A stretch of 64,000 nt of DNA from Saccoglossus kowalevskii. Taxonomy: Eukaryota > Hemichordata > Enteropneusta > Harrimaniidae. Positions 36,278 through 47,842 of this stretch are shown piece after piece (positions within the stretch are counted from its first letter, which is position 1; each line of letters begins with the position of its first letter). The stretch spans positions 82,954 to 146,953 of the forward strand of contig NW_003109576.1 of the NCBI RefSeq assembly GCF_000003605.2. The letters run 5' to 3'. A model generated the notes under the pieces. The model was not told where the DNA came from. It made no database searches and was given only the letters and a program-made list of their open reading frames with translations. A program made the position numbers and the translations under genes.

Positions 36278-38084
36278 AGTGCCTGTGCAATGCCCACCCT
36301 CACGTTTCCCATTTTAGATCTGTGTCCCACTGAAATGAGCAGTTATTGATTTTTTTGCTGAAAATGATTACTCGTATCCAAGTAAATTTGGGATATTTGT
36401 CGTGTTGTAGCCACGCCCACCTATCCCGAAACGGTCGACTGTTTCCGGATTTCCGACTCTCGCCGAAAGTGCGCCACCAAATGCCAAAATGTGAGAGGAA
36501 GTCATACCCCTGAGCCGTAATAACACTGGTCATTCAGTATACTTTTAAACGATATACATTTTTCGGTCGGCGTTTTTTTTTTCTTCTTTTTTTGTCTATT
36601 TTATTTTTGAGAGAGAGTTTTTAGATGTTGTGTTGTGGGCAGCTGCAGTGAAACGTATAGTCACAGTGTAAGTATTCACACGTTTCTAATCGATCCAAAG
36701 GTGCGACATCAGTGGAAGAAAGCCACTTAAACTCAGGTTCCTTTTTTTGTGGAAAAACTGTCCTCGTCCATGAAAAAAACAACTAGGTTTAAAGAGAAAC
36801 GCCGACAATATAAACCTGGCGCAACACTTTTGAAAGAAATAGATTCCGGACCATGATCACCGCGGCGGATTTCAGAAGAGAGAGAGAGAGACGTCCGGCA
36901 AGTGTTTCAAATGAGTTGACTTTTTTGCGATCCTGATTATCGTTTTATAGAGACCATTTAGTCCCTGTTAAGTAAAAGGTAGCAATAATTTTGACAGTGA
37001 CACGAAAATGAAGCGTTGGACAAACAGGAAATTACACAGCCCTTACACACTGCCAATTGTTTTCATTTTCGAAGGCTAAAAGTTTCTGAATTGTTTGGTG
37101 ATTGGTGTTGAATGTCGAATTCACACCTCTGTTCTTTTTTTACCTCCATGCTTGCAGCTTGATCTGTGTAATAATTTATGAAATAAGAATACGGGCTTGG
37201 TCAATGTGTTTCCTCCAAAAAAAATTTATAATATGATGTTATAATTATGACAATTACGCCATGGATCACGCTAACTCGAATCCACTCTGAATTTATCTGT
37301 ATGTGTGTCCATCTCGATTATTTTTGTTATCCAATAAACGCCGCTTTTAACGCACTTGCCCTCGCCGTGACCCCACGCGTTCACCTATTTCAACAAAATT
37401 TCAATTTATTTCCACGCGGCTGTCATTTATTTAGTAACTGTGATTTGTCGTTTTTTTTTAATTATTTTATAGTGATCACTATAGTCTAATGTTTAGAATG
37501 TCAAAATATGTTCTCTTTTATTTTAATTTTGAAAGTTTTACTCAGACGATCGATGAAATAAAACAGTGTAATGACGTGCCTAGTAACCTGCTAAATAACG
37601 AGATAATTCCGACGTCAAATTCTATTTTGTCCAGCGACAGTGTACACACGTGTGCCGGTGACGATCACGGTGACCAGCTACACCAGAACGGACATATTTC
37701 GCATCTAACTCAACCTCATGCAACAAAAATTGATACTATGTATTCACTATGGTCCATTCCTCCTCGACGAACAAGTACGTAAGTGAAAATTTAGTCAAAG
37801 ACGAGAAAACTGCACAAGAAATTTGCCTTATTTACACGTATCGGCAATGCAAGCTGCCATGCGACTCCCCCTTCTGACGTCACAAGGGGAATTTCTGTAT
37901 GCAAATAAGAAGCTAATGAGGAGCCTCGTTTTAAAATACACAAAAATAAAGTTGCCGTAGATTGAGTTTACAACACATTTTTTCACTCAAATAAAATAAT
38001 TCATGTTTAGAAACATAAAAAAATAATATTTATGTATCAATGGATAATTTTAGGCGTGAAAATAACAGCCATTTCACAGGCACT
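36278..38084 (+). mobile_element. Non-autonomous Kolobok-like DNA transposon, both ends intact
   Basis: The terminal inverted repeats start AGTGCCTGTG(C/A)AATG and each end is flanked by TTAA (36274-36277 and 38085-38088). The length is 1807 bp. About 350 bp in, a decayed frame reads CCVVGSCSETY, then HTFLIDPKVRHQWKKA, which matches the start of a THAP zinc finger (Cys-x4-Cys, then a Trp), followed by stops. A second exon-like frame (about 37546-37776) runs from a TTTACTCAG acceptor to a GTAAGT donor. TTAA targets with an N-terminal THAP domain are typical of Kolobok. No DDE transposase core is present. Confidence 0.65.
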
Positions 38085-39554
38085 TTAAGAAGTAACTACA
38101 GACAACCTATAATTTATTGCCAGGGATTTAAAAATTGGATGCTAGTGATTTAAAATGGAATTTACACTTCGAAACATAGTGCCCAATAGTGTTCCATGTT
38201 AGCAGCTGCCCAAATTATGCTTGGCTAAGTGTGGTCATTGATATGACACAGACTTAGCTTCACACAGTTCCCAGTCATCTTTAACAGTTGTATATTGACG
38301 ACTGTACAATTGTGGTCATAGAAAATGCAAAGTTCTTCTTAATAATCCGATCTGCGCCTTATCCCAGAGCATCTACATAACACGTTTCATTAACAAATGT
38401 TTAAAATTAATATGTACGAATTTTAACCAAAAACTAAAAAAATCTGAACATTATCCAAGAGAATCTATGTACCAAGTTTCATAAAAATGTAATAATTAAT
38501 TCTTGAGATATCAGTGGAACACACACACAGACGTACTGACCACAAAGACTCATATTGTGTGCTTCGCATGGACATATGTCAATTTTTGTTCAACAGAATC
38601 GCTAAATTCACCAGCTTCCGTAATGTGTTTAAATTGATTGTGATGGTATAATTAATCAAACTTTATACACATTATGTATTTATTTTATTTTAGTATAATA
38701 TATTCTGTATATAAGAATATATAGTTGACACAGTATTGAAAATGTGAATAATATTCCATGGTAAAATCACAGACGATTAATTATGTAATTAAAATTATGT
38801 ATAAATTATTAGGTACGTATTTGCAGTATATATTTGCCAAGCCCTGTTTCAAAGTATCTATAGACCGTAAACACTTTTCCCACAGATTTCTGAAATACCG
38901 CGTTGCGTATAACCAGTGCTACTGCCAAGACGCCCCACGCACTAACCATGGTTTTGAGTAAAAGTGCTTCGCAGCCAGTTTAGGGCGCTTTTTTGGTTCA
39001 AAACTTGCGCTTATCGCCAAAATTGGCCGAAATTTTTTAACATGGCAGAAAATCCCCCAAACTTAGAGGACCCAACACGATTGACGCGACCGTGAAAAAA
39101 TGGGGTGAAAGCGGCGGCACATACCCGAATACTTCAGCAATGGGAGTAGCCCGGGATCTTACTATGTGAGGTACAAATGATATGAAATACATATCTAAAA
39201 CACGAATAATGTAAAGATTAACAGCTGCATCTTAATACTAACATCCGAGAAGTGACAGAAAAGGCAGCACTTTTCAATGCAGCTGTTTCATGTCTGCTGT
39301 CGATTTGAAATACTTACTACCGAGTTCAATGAATCGATTGTCCCATGTGCTGTTCCGTATAAATTATATCAAATTAGGAACGAGAAACTTCAATCACGGT
39401 TTGTTGAATTAGTCAGGAAGCATCCTAATGTCATCACTAGAGGTCGCCCTACAAGCAAATGTCATCCTGTTTTAATTCTCGGGGGTGGGGACATCCGGGC
39501 ATTTTCACCGCATGGCAACCATCACGGTGAAAACAAAAGCTGAAAACGGTCATT
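38085..39554. other. Intergenic with repeat fragments; no gene seen
   Basis: AT-rich sequence. Around 38430-38560 there is a repeat-like stretch (TGTACCAAGTTTCAT, then ACACACACACAGACG). The open frame at 39277-39543 (88 residues) has no recognisable motif and its 3' part lies in GC-rich repeat-like DNA, so I do not call it. Confidence 0.4.
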
Positions 39555-39899
39555 GTGTCAACACAGGTGGCGCTATTCATCACAGACCTGTGTCTTATGA
39601 CGCATAACTAGCCTCTGAAGGCTAAATATCCATCCGCTACCATTTTTCTCAGCGTTTCTGCCGCGGAACTATATAAAAGTATTTTTCTTGTTTTGAACAC
39701 ATCCTCTCCCGATTTTTAGCAAGATTTAATCTTTAATGAGTTGATAAATTAAAATAACACACAACACTCATCAGAATATCTTATTTTATTAACATTAAAA
39801 TGCATGTAAATTGGGAGGCCAAAGGTCTAATTTTTCTCAATATTGCATTGACACGCAGATCGCCGCAAACCAACCGAATAGCGCCACCTGTGTTGACAC
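39555..39899. mobile_element. Small element with 24-bp inverted repeats
   Basis: GTGTCAACACAGGTGGCGC... at 39555-39578 is the exact reverse complement of 39876-39899. The enclosed 345 bp has no recognisable coding sequence. The right arm lies inside a second inverted repeat (39847-40050) that surrounds the small assembly gap. Confidence 0.6.
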
Positions 39900-40050
39900 T
39901 TAGTGGAAATAGTTCCGACCACTTTGGCCCATANNNNNNNNNNNNNNNNNNNNNNNNNNNNNNNNNNNNNNNNNNNNNNNNNNCACTTTGCCCATAGTTC
40001 CACGCGCGGTATGTGTCAGATCGGTTGGTTGCGGCGATCTGCGTGTCAAT
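39847..40050. mobile_element. Second inverted-repeat element, interrupted by an assembly gap
   Basis: ATTGACACGCAGATCGCCGC at 39847 is repeated inverted at the right end near 40050, with one indel in about 29 bp. Between the arms lies a 50-N gap. The combined hairpin would be hard to sequence through. Confidence 0.65.
39934..39983. other. Assembly gap (50 N placeholder)
   Basis: Exactly 50 N, a round number typical of unknown-size gaps. The bases before it (CACTTTGGCCCATA) and after it (CACTTTGCCCATAG) are nearly the same, so the two contigs may simply overlap. Confidence 0.9.
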
Positions 40051-43000
40051 GGAAAACGGTACATTGGGATGGTTGTTGAGACTCGCCTGAACAGTGTAAC
40101 AAAATTACCCCTGCATGTGTAACGCATATAAATTTGATTGTTCAAGATTACAAAGTTGAGTCCCTGTTTTCACCGGCGCTTCGCTCGGCGTTCCGCGTTC
40201 CTCAGCAGCGCGCGCTGAGTCCATAGAAATATCGTGATACAGTGGTGCTCGTCCTAGCAACGTCTTGTGACGTAGCTCCGCTCCCGAAGATAGGAAGTCA
40301 CGAGGAAGTAAGTCGTGGCCACGAGATACGAATACGTGGCCTCGCAATAACAAGAAGGGAAGTATGCATGTCCCTAATAAGCATACATACTTATTTACTT
40401 ATGGCCCGTTGCAATAAAAAAAAAAAAAAAAACTGCCGAAGGAGACAGCGCCCTCACAGGCATGAATAGATTAACGTATGAGATATTTAAAAAAAAGTCT
40501 TTTTTGTGTGTTTTCAGGCAGTTAACATCACTATAACATATTAGTAATAAAAAACACTATCACATTGAAGTCTAATAATTATAATACAGTTCATTGCATC
40601 TTTATATATACAAGTTTCTATTAATGTGTAGCAATACCATTTTACAAAAAAGATAAGTTTACGTGTTTCATTCATTGAAAGCAATGTGATATAGTATTCA
40701 ACATGTGTTCATTAGTCTGCATCATTTATATAAATTTTAATAGTAAGTATTTTTTTTATAATTTCTGGTAGATAATAAAGGAAAATTGGGTCGTGGCGTA
40801 AAATGTAAAACTCGCTTTAATGTATTTCATCTTCCAGAAGTAATTACTATCACAATATTTACCACTGTTCACGAGTGGTGTGTTTATCTGCATTTTTCAC
40901 GGAACCTCTGGTTCTAAGTTTAGCCATACTATTAATATTAATAACGGTGTGTAGCAGCAATCATTTGTAGTTTTGCCAAATGTCCTTAGTTTGCTTTCAT
41001 CCTCTCTAAGATCGATGGAGTTAAAAAATAAAATAAAATCACATGCCAGTCTGTGCACCTTTCTTAGAATCATCGTTAAAAAAGAAGGTAATGTTTGGTT
41101 GGCCGATTGAGGGTGCTATCATTGGTTCACCAGAAAGCCATATCATTCTGAAGTGAATCAAACATTGCCAAAGCATGTAAAGAAATACGAATTATACGCT
41201 TGGTGAGATGTGTTTTTAATTTTTCAAGAAATTTGTTTATTTTAAATTTTACATTTTAAGTTAAGAAATGAATAATCCAAATTGGTCAATCATGCTGATA
41301 TCACGACAAATTTAAAAGCGACTTATTCCGCCAAGATCTATATCATAGAACATGTAACAATTCATGCTTCCAAATAATTTCACTTTATGATTATTGTCTC
41401 TCTTTTTACATTGATTAATAAGGCAAGCATCAATTCAACTTCTTTCACACCCAGTTCCTTCCTTAGGACAAAACAATTGCACTCTTTTCAAGCAACACAC
41501 ACAAATTAGATTAGATTATTATCCACGATCTCCAAATTTTATATATTTTTTTATTCAACAAGCCAGTGGCTGCATTGATCAGTATTAAGTTAAAATTAGT
41601 GTGATAACACAATATTGCACTGAAAAGCTAGTGTGATAGTGTGTGATGGAAAAATATTATTTTATACACAATGACAGAACACAATAAAGAAAATGCGAGA
41701 GTTGTTGATTTTAATTTATTTGCACCCAGTTCAAAACTCGTACTTCTGATTTCATTAGTAGAGTGCATGGGATTGAGGGAAAATTGATATTTATCAACAC
41801 AAATGTCGGACATGCACGCCCTTTAATCCAGAACCATTGTCAACTTTGCCAAATAATATTTGCAATGGCAATCTCTAAAAGTGGAAAAAAAAACTAATAA
41901 AGAGAAACTCAATTATCGTTAAAGTAACGTAATCAAGGTCAATTGTACAACATTAAAAAACACTAGTAACATACATATTGAATAATTTGAAACATGGACA
42001 AATATAGTCATTTGGATATCATTTGTTGTTTCAAACTAGTTAACCAACTATTGAGTGACGATAACACGATGTTGACACAGTGCATGCGAGTTCATCCGAT
42101 ATACGAGGAAATACCTGAATAAGAGAATAATGTAACTGATTTTTATGAGCACATAGGTGTAAACATTTAAGATCATCAATATGACACAACATGGTACAAT
42201 ATTTTACTATCGGTAAACACCTGAGCGGAGTGAAGCGACTACTCGACTTAGGATTGTTTGCCCGATAAGCACCAGGCACCGATAACAATAGGCCAACAAT
42301 GTTTGCATTTGCATTTGGAAAACTGTCGCCATACAGACACGGGCCGAAAATAGAGAAAGACGTGATAGGACTAATGCGAAATGAATAATTTGACGACAGA
42401 AACTAAATTACGTACATCCATGAGAGCACAACAAATTACTAACAAGAGACGCCTTGTAATGAGCTTACCAACGTGAATAAAAAACCTTAAAAATAACAAC
42501 AACTTTACTTTTAATATCTACCTACCCCCAAACCTACACACGCATCACAGGGGTAATAACATTATTACATACGCCGATCTGAATATGAAAAGATATGACA
42601 CGTGATTCACATTGTAGAATTTATGAACTATTTTTATGATGTGTATTTTTGCCTGATTCTATATTTTGGACCGATATTTGAAAGCGTTTCGAGGTTCTTG
42701 GATTTAAACATTTCAAGTTTGTGAATTTAAACATTTCTGTACAAACGTACTTGCAACACACACTTTATAAGGTTTTATAAGTACGAACTATACTGGGAAG
42801 AATAATGCCCCACATTCTATGTGTCTTCAGATCAGTAAAATATAATTTTTTAGAATATTTCCTTTATTCTACAAGTTTAGTTATGTAAATTTGATAGGCA
42901 GCTTTTAATTCTGTAATGGAAGTGACGTGGGCATGTACGGTATTTCTCTATATCGCAATCATATTATCGTGTTCGACAGAATTATTTATTCTATTTCATA

Positions 43001-44924
43001 ATGCAAATATCAGTCATCTAGGATGGCAGATTCAAAGGGTGCCTGTATCATGGCGAATCTGTTCAAATAGCATATTATTGTATTTACTTCCCGAACTGTG
43101 AGGTAAAATACAGCTGCGATTTTTACGTGTTTGACTTTTGATCTCTATGAGTAGGAGTAACTAGGTGGAATGTGCAATGTAACTCACATGATGCTTGAAC
43201 AGATTTCACGCACTAAACACTGACACCACATCACCTGTGACCTGGCCATGCAGAACAGACTCAATATTATATTTTTATGTATTTGAGGGAGTTTTAAATG
43301 TTTTCTCTATTATTTTCTCGATGACTACAGATTGAAACATAATAATTATTAACCTTCTGGTGGAGTAAATCAATTAATGAATTTATTTAGGGTGTCAAGG
43401 TGATTGTGAGGAAAAAATAGGATTGCCTATAATCACGTGACAATGTTAACGATAGTGCCAAGTTCATCAATACAGTATATATAGGCCTTGGATGATACTG
43501 GAATGAAAGGGGACGTTGGATTACATCAAACAAGTTATTCACAAAGTCGTTAACACTCGTTTATCTAACATAATTTCATACAAAAAGATGAAAATTAAAA
43601 ACAAACACAATTATATTATTAAAGATGCAAGCGGTGTGAGCGGGTCCAAGCTATGTGATATGTGTTTCATAATTAATTGAGGTAGTTTAATTTGATCAGT
43701 AACATGTGGTTCCATGTATTTACCTGGTTTGTTTTTTTAGATATAGTTTTCAGAATATATAAGAATCCATGTGCTTATATTAATGAGGTTACATGGTTAT
43801 ATGTAACCATCTTATCTTGTAACAAGCTATGGCCATATTTGTTATATAACAAATATCTAGTTTCTTGTTTGAAGCACCAATAAGAAACAAATGCTCCAAC
43901 TTTTGGTAATTTTTATCAACAATCCAAGATGGCGGCTAAACCACGCGACTAATCAAAATTATACAATTATATAAATTATTTGAATAGACATGGTATACAC
44001 AAAATATCAAGTTGATCGGTTTAAGCACCTTTGACAAAGCAAATGTCCAAACTTTTGGTCATTTTTTACATATAATTAGAGATGCCGCCAAACCATGTGG
44101 CTGATCTGAATTCTTATTTAACTGTTTGATATAGTTAGATATAGAGATGCAATGTAGTAAATTAGAAGATAATCGTATATTTGGGGCGGAAGTAAAAACT
44201 ACTTCCTGTGTAGAAGAAATTCGAAATGGCGACCAACCATGTGGCCAATCTTGACAAATTTAACAACTTTAAATGAACTTTAAATGCACCAGATCATATA
44301 GGGACTATCGGTATGGAGAATGTCAGGCCATTCCGTTCAGCGTTTTTCTCAAACGACTTGTTTAAAGGTTGTTTAAAGACACTTGTTGTAACATGATCCA
44401 AAATCTAAACCTCATTTTGAAGGTCGTTATTCAAACATTTGGTCCGTCTTAATCATAGTTCAAACCTATGACATCAAACACGTCAGTCTCTCCCAATTCA
44501 AAACAATATATATATAAGCATTAAAGCTAATGAGTTGCCAAGTTGTGATAATATTGATAAACGGCAAGTTAAGTTCAAGTTCTGGAAAAAGTTGTCTCAG
44601 TATGGTGATGTTTTGCCAGTGAAGATATGTAAAAACCATAAGTAAAAACCATGAAATTGTGCCTGATTTTAGAATACTAAAAACCAATAACCAATTGATT
44701 CGGTTTTTAATAATAACGAAATCCTGTTCGGTGAAAAGAGTTAATTTTTGAAACGCACAATGTGAAGCTACCTTATAGTACTAAAGTTGATGACACTTTT
44801 GCCGAAAATGATTAAAATATTCTCCAAATTTTAGTTTTCTTCATGAAATAAGTACAAATCTAAGAAAAGTCTACCTGAGGTACCTGTATATTTAATATCA
44901 AAGCTATCAAACACACTGCCACAG
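40051..44924. other. Intergenic, AT-rich; no gene seen
   Basis: There are no supported exons. A patch at about 43900-44260 has diverged repeated words (CAAGATGGCGGC/GAGATGCCGCC, AAACCA(C/T)G(C/T)GGCT, CAACTTTTGGT) roughly 150 bp apart and looks like an old interspersed repeat. A short poly-A run lies near 40418. Confidence 0.4.
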
Positions 44925-45746
44925 TGTAAGACCTGCTTATTGCAATTGAGAAGGCCACCCACTTAACTCACACTGGACAGGGGGTTCTTTCACTGCTAGA
45001 TTGGGTAGACAAGACAATAGTACTGGAAATGAAATACACACACATCAAAATATCGAGTTAAAGCTCCACGCTTTAACACCTCTCAAAATAATTACAAGAA
45101 ATAAAGCACAGAAAAAAAACAATGAATAAAGTCACTAAAATAGGGGATTGCTTAGGGAAGTGTGCATTGGTAATAACTCACAGTTCCAGGATGTAGAAAT
45201 GGACGACAGTCAATGGCTTCTGCAACACAACAACGAAAAAAAGTCTTGCTTGCAGAGAAACATTGTTATTCTGGAGGGCACCGCTGAAAGCAGGAGATCG
45301 CAAAACAGTTCCTACAAGTCTCACAGAATGATGTTTGAAGCCTTGTCTCACAATATCGCAGTAGCTACACAAGGATACACAGTAGAAATGATGGACCACA
45401 ACGGTCCTCCGTCCGCCCAGTTTATAGACATAAATGGCACAGAGTCAGTGACACCACCTGGGTTTCCACATGAGCCAATCAGAATGTGATCTTGCTAGCA
45501 GCTGTGTCACGTAGGCAATTCAGTAGATCATAAACATCGTTTGTTATTCAAATAACAGCACACCTGGTAGATTCTAATTCTCCTTCCAAAGTTGTAAACA
45601 CCCTTTGTTGTGTAAATCACAAACACACCTGGTAGATTCAAACTGTCTTTCCATAGTTGTAACCAATATGACCTGTCAATCACATTTATGACAGTTATCA
45701 CACAGCAATGAACGCCGTTTCTTCCCATATTTGAGGTAATATGACA
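44925..45746 (-). repeat. Candidate 3' LTR of the Gmr1-like element
   Basis: On the minus strand this segment starts TGTCATATTACC and ends GGTCTTACA, giving the TG...CA ends of an LTR. It lies just beyond the RNase H remnant, where a 3' LTR is expected. It contains an internal duplication of about 60 bp (two CACACCTGGTAGATTC units at about 45558 and 45628). I could not match it to an upstream LTR, and no clear polypurine tract precedes it, so the call is tentative. Confidence 0.35.
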
Positions 45747-46082
45747 AACAGATAAAAATAAAGGTCACTGCCACCTCATCAAGCTGAACATGGTACATTT
45801 TCAGTCCAATAATCAACATCAACTGCCAATAAATTTACATTTCTCAAAATTTGAAAAAAATATTGTAACAGTAATTCTAAGCATTTTCAATCCAGCCTAA
45901 ATAGTCTGCACCTATATTTTCTTTACCTTTAATTGCTATAATGCGGTAGCTAAAAGATTGAAATATAGGGCCTACCACATTAAACTACTGTTTACTTCTC
46001 GTGCCTTGTTTGAATAAATCAATGGCTGGTGATCTGTCTCCAAAATAAATTCTTTACCATATAAATATTGATGAAATTTATG

Positions 46083-46217
46083 TTCTCAACATTTCAGCCT
46101 TACGTTTGGCTGCTCTCATCACACACTCTCCCTCTCGCTCTCTCGTCTAACACTCTGTCCTCATACTCATAAATTGAGTCAGCTCTCCCCCTCATACCCC
46201 AATTTTCTAACTAACTA
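46083..46217 (-). repeat. Misplaced copy of the gag start inside the RNase H region
   Basis: About 135 bp here (AGTTAGTTAGAAAATTGGGG ... CGTAAGGCTGAAATG on the minus strand) is a near copy of the element's own gag segment at 48853-48980. It sits between an RNase H stretch ending VIWAF and one resuming with YLYGKEF-like sequence. Its left junction shares a few bases with the target. Confidence 0.7.
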
Positions 46218-46275
46218 AATGCCCAAATCACTGCCAAACACCCTTTTTCAATTACAGAATAAGACTTCTCTCTGG

Positions 46276-46761
46276 CTAGCAATTTCCGACTGGCATATGA
46301 CACTGGAAATTGTCCTTCTTCATATTGCTGCAATAAGTACTCTTAGTAAAATCAGGCAACCTTAAAATTGGTTGCTTACTCAATAAAACTTTCAAATGAT
46401 TAAAGGCACGTTCCTGTGAATCTCCCCAGACTACTTTTCTTGGCTGATCTTTTCTGGTCAAATCACTGAGAGGAGCTGCTATTGTAGCAAAATTCATAGC
46501 TATCATTTTAAATGGAACTTCATTCAAGGGCATATCGCCTAATGATACCTTGCTAACACGACCCCTAGGAGTGGTCTTCTGACATATATCACACGACCTG
46601 CAATATCTTATAACATCATCCTTCATACCAGGCCAATAAAACTGAGTTGCTATTCTATGTGTAGTCTTCTCAGCATCTAGATGACCTGCCATGACTGACT
46701 CATGAGCAAGTGCTAGTACTTGATCACGGTAACACAATGGTGCTACTAATTGAGAACACAC
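46276..46761 (-). pseudogene. Fused integrase zinc domain and reverse transcriptase/RNase H fragment
   Basis: An uninterrupted 161-residue frame. Its first half is an integrase HHCC zinc-binding domain (HESVMAGHLDAEKTTHRI, FYWPGMKDDVIRYCRSCDIC) followed by the start of the catalytic core (MPLNEVPFK). It then passes without a break into NFATIAAPLSDLTRK and AFNHLKVLLSKQPILRLPDF, the reverse transcriptase-RNase H connection. About a thousand or more residues expected between them are missing, so an internal deletion joined the two in frame. It is not a functional gene. Confidence 0.75.
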
Positions 46762-47369
46762 TCGTCCTGTATCAACATGAAAACTCTCTATACATCAGCT
46801 CCTTGTTCATCAGAAACCTTGCCCGATTGTTACGAGCTGTGATCAACTTTTCACCTGTACTCACTATCTTCCTAATGTGGAATCAGACTGCTGTGCCTCT
46901 CGCACTGCATCAACAGTAATAGGTTTCTTACCAATATTAGTATCAACCTTACTATGCAACTCTGGAATTATAAGCTTACGTGATGGCTTTTTCTCAGCTA
47001 ACTTTTGAGCCCTAGTCTGTATCACCTGTATAACAGCAACACTATCATCCTGACTGGAATCAATGGAGGGTTCACAACCAATCCTACTAACTGAAGGCTC
47101 TCTTATCTCAATACCTGGGGAAAACCTTCATTAATATAGGGCACACTAGCCTCACTACTAGTCAATGTACAACCTTCCTTACCTAAGAACAACAACATTC
47201 ACCACCAGAGGGCATACTAGTCTCATCACTAGAAAGAGTACTATGTTCATCACCCGAGGGCGAACTAACCCTACCATGCCCTACCCCATAAGCTAAACAT
47301 AGCTTCCAAAAAATATCAGTGTCCTTGGCCTCCCTAACTCCACTAATATTACCAATAATAAGATCATAC

Positions 47370-47842
47370 TGTAAGGAACACTGCGTTGTGGAACTTCGGC
47401 TAGCTTGGCTGATGTCACTTACATGTAGAGGTATCAGATTCAGCGCAAATGAATACACATACGTTCATTACAAATAGTCCAGCTTTATCCACACAAGCAG
47501 TCAGTCGAAGTAACCCCTCGCTGCACCATTCTCTCCTATAGTCTTCTTACAAAGGTTTACAGACTCTATATTAAAAGTGAAATCTCTAAGGCATGGCAGA
47601 GTAACCATGCGACCAGCCAATCGCTGCAGTCGTTGGCACGCTCACATGATTACAGGGATGTGTTTCACGGTAAAAGCCTTGCAAAGTTGCCACTACTAAA
47701 TACAACAAGTAAACAATTTATTTATCAAATTCCTCTAATCTATGTTTATAATCTTAACCCTAAACATGCAAATTGTTGATTCTAAACAATAGTCTAACGA
47801 CGTGTGAGTCGAATGTGCAAACGTGAAGTCGCTATCATTACA
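47370..47842 (-). mobile_element. Solo LTR (473 bp) inserted in the protease region
   Basis: Exactly bounded: it starts TGTAAGGAAC and ends ATTACA on the plus strand, with ATAC directly on both sides (47366-47369 and 47843-47846). Removing it together with one ATAC restores the protease frame from ...TSVY to DLIIGN.... TG...CA ends with a 4-bp target duplication fit a Ty3/gypsy-type LTR left by recombination. It has a TTTTAATATAGAG box and a GATAAAGC stretch on the minus strand that may be TATA and poly(A) elements. Confidence 0.8.

Noticed and set aside
39800-40145. Open frames crossing the 50-N gap
   Set aside because: The N run removes stops; the flanks are inverted repeats, not coding.
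45148-45489. 113-residue plus-strand frame
   Set aside because: It lies inside the candidate LTR, is antisense to the element and shows no family signal.
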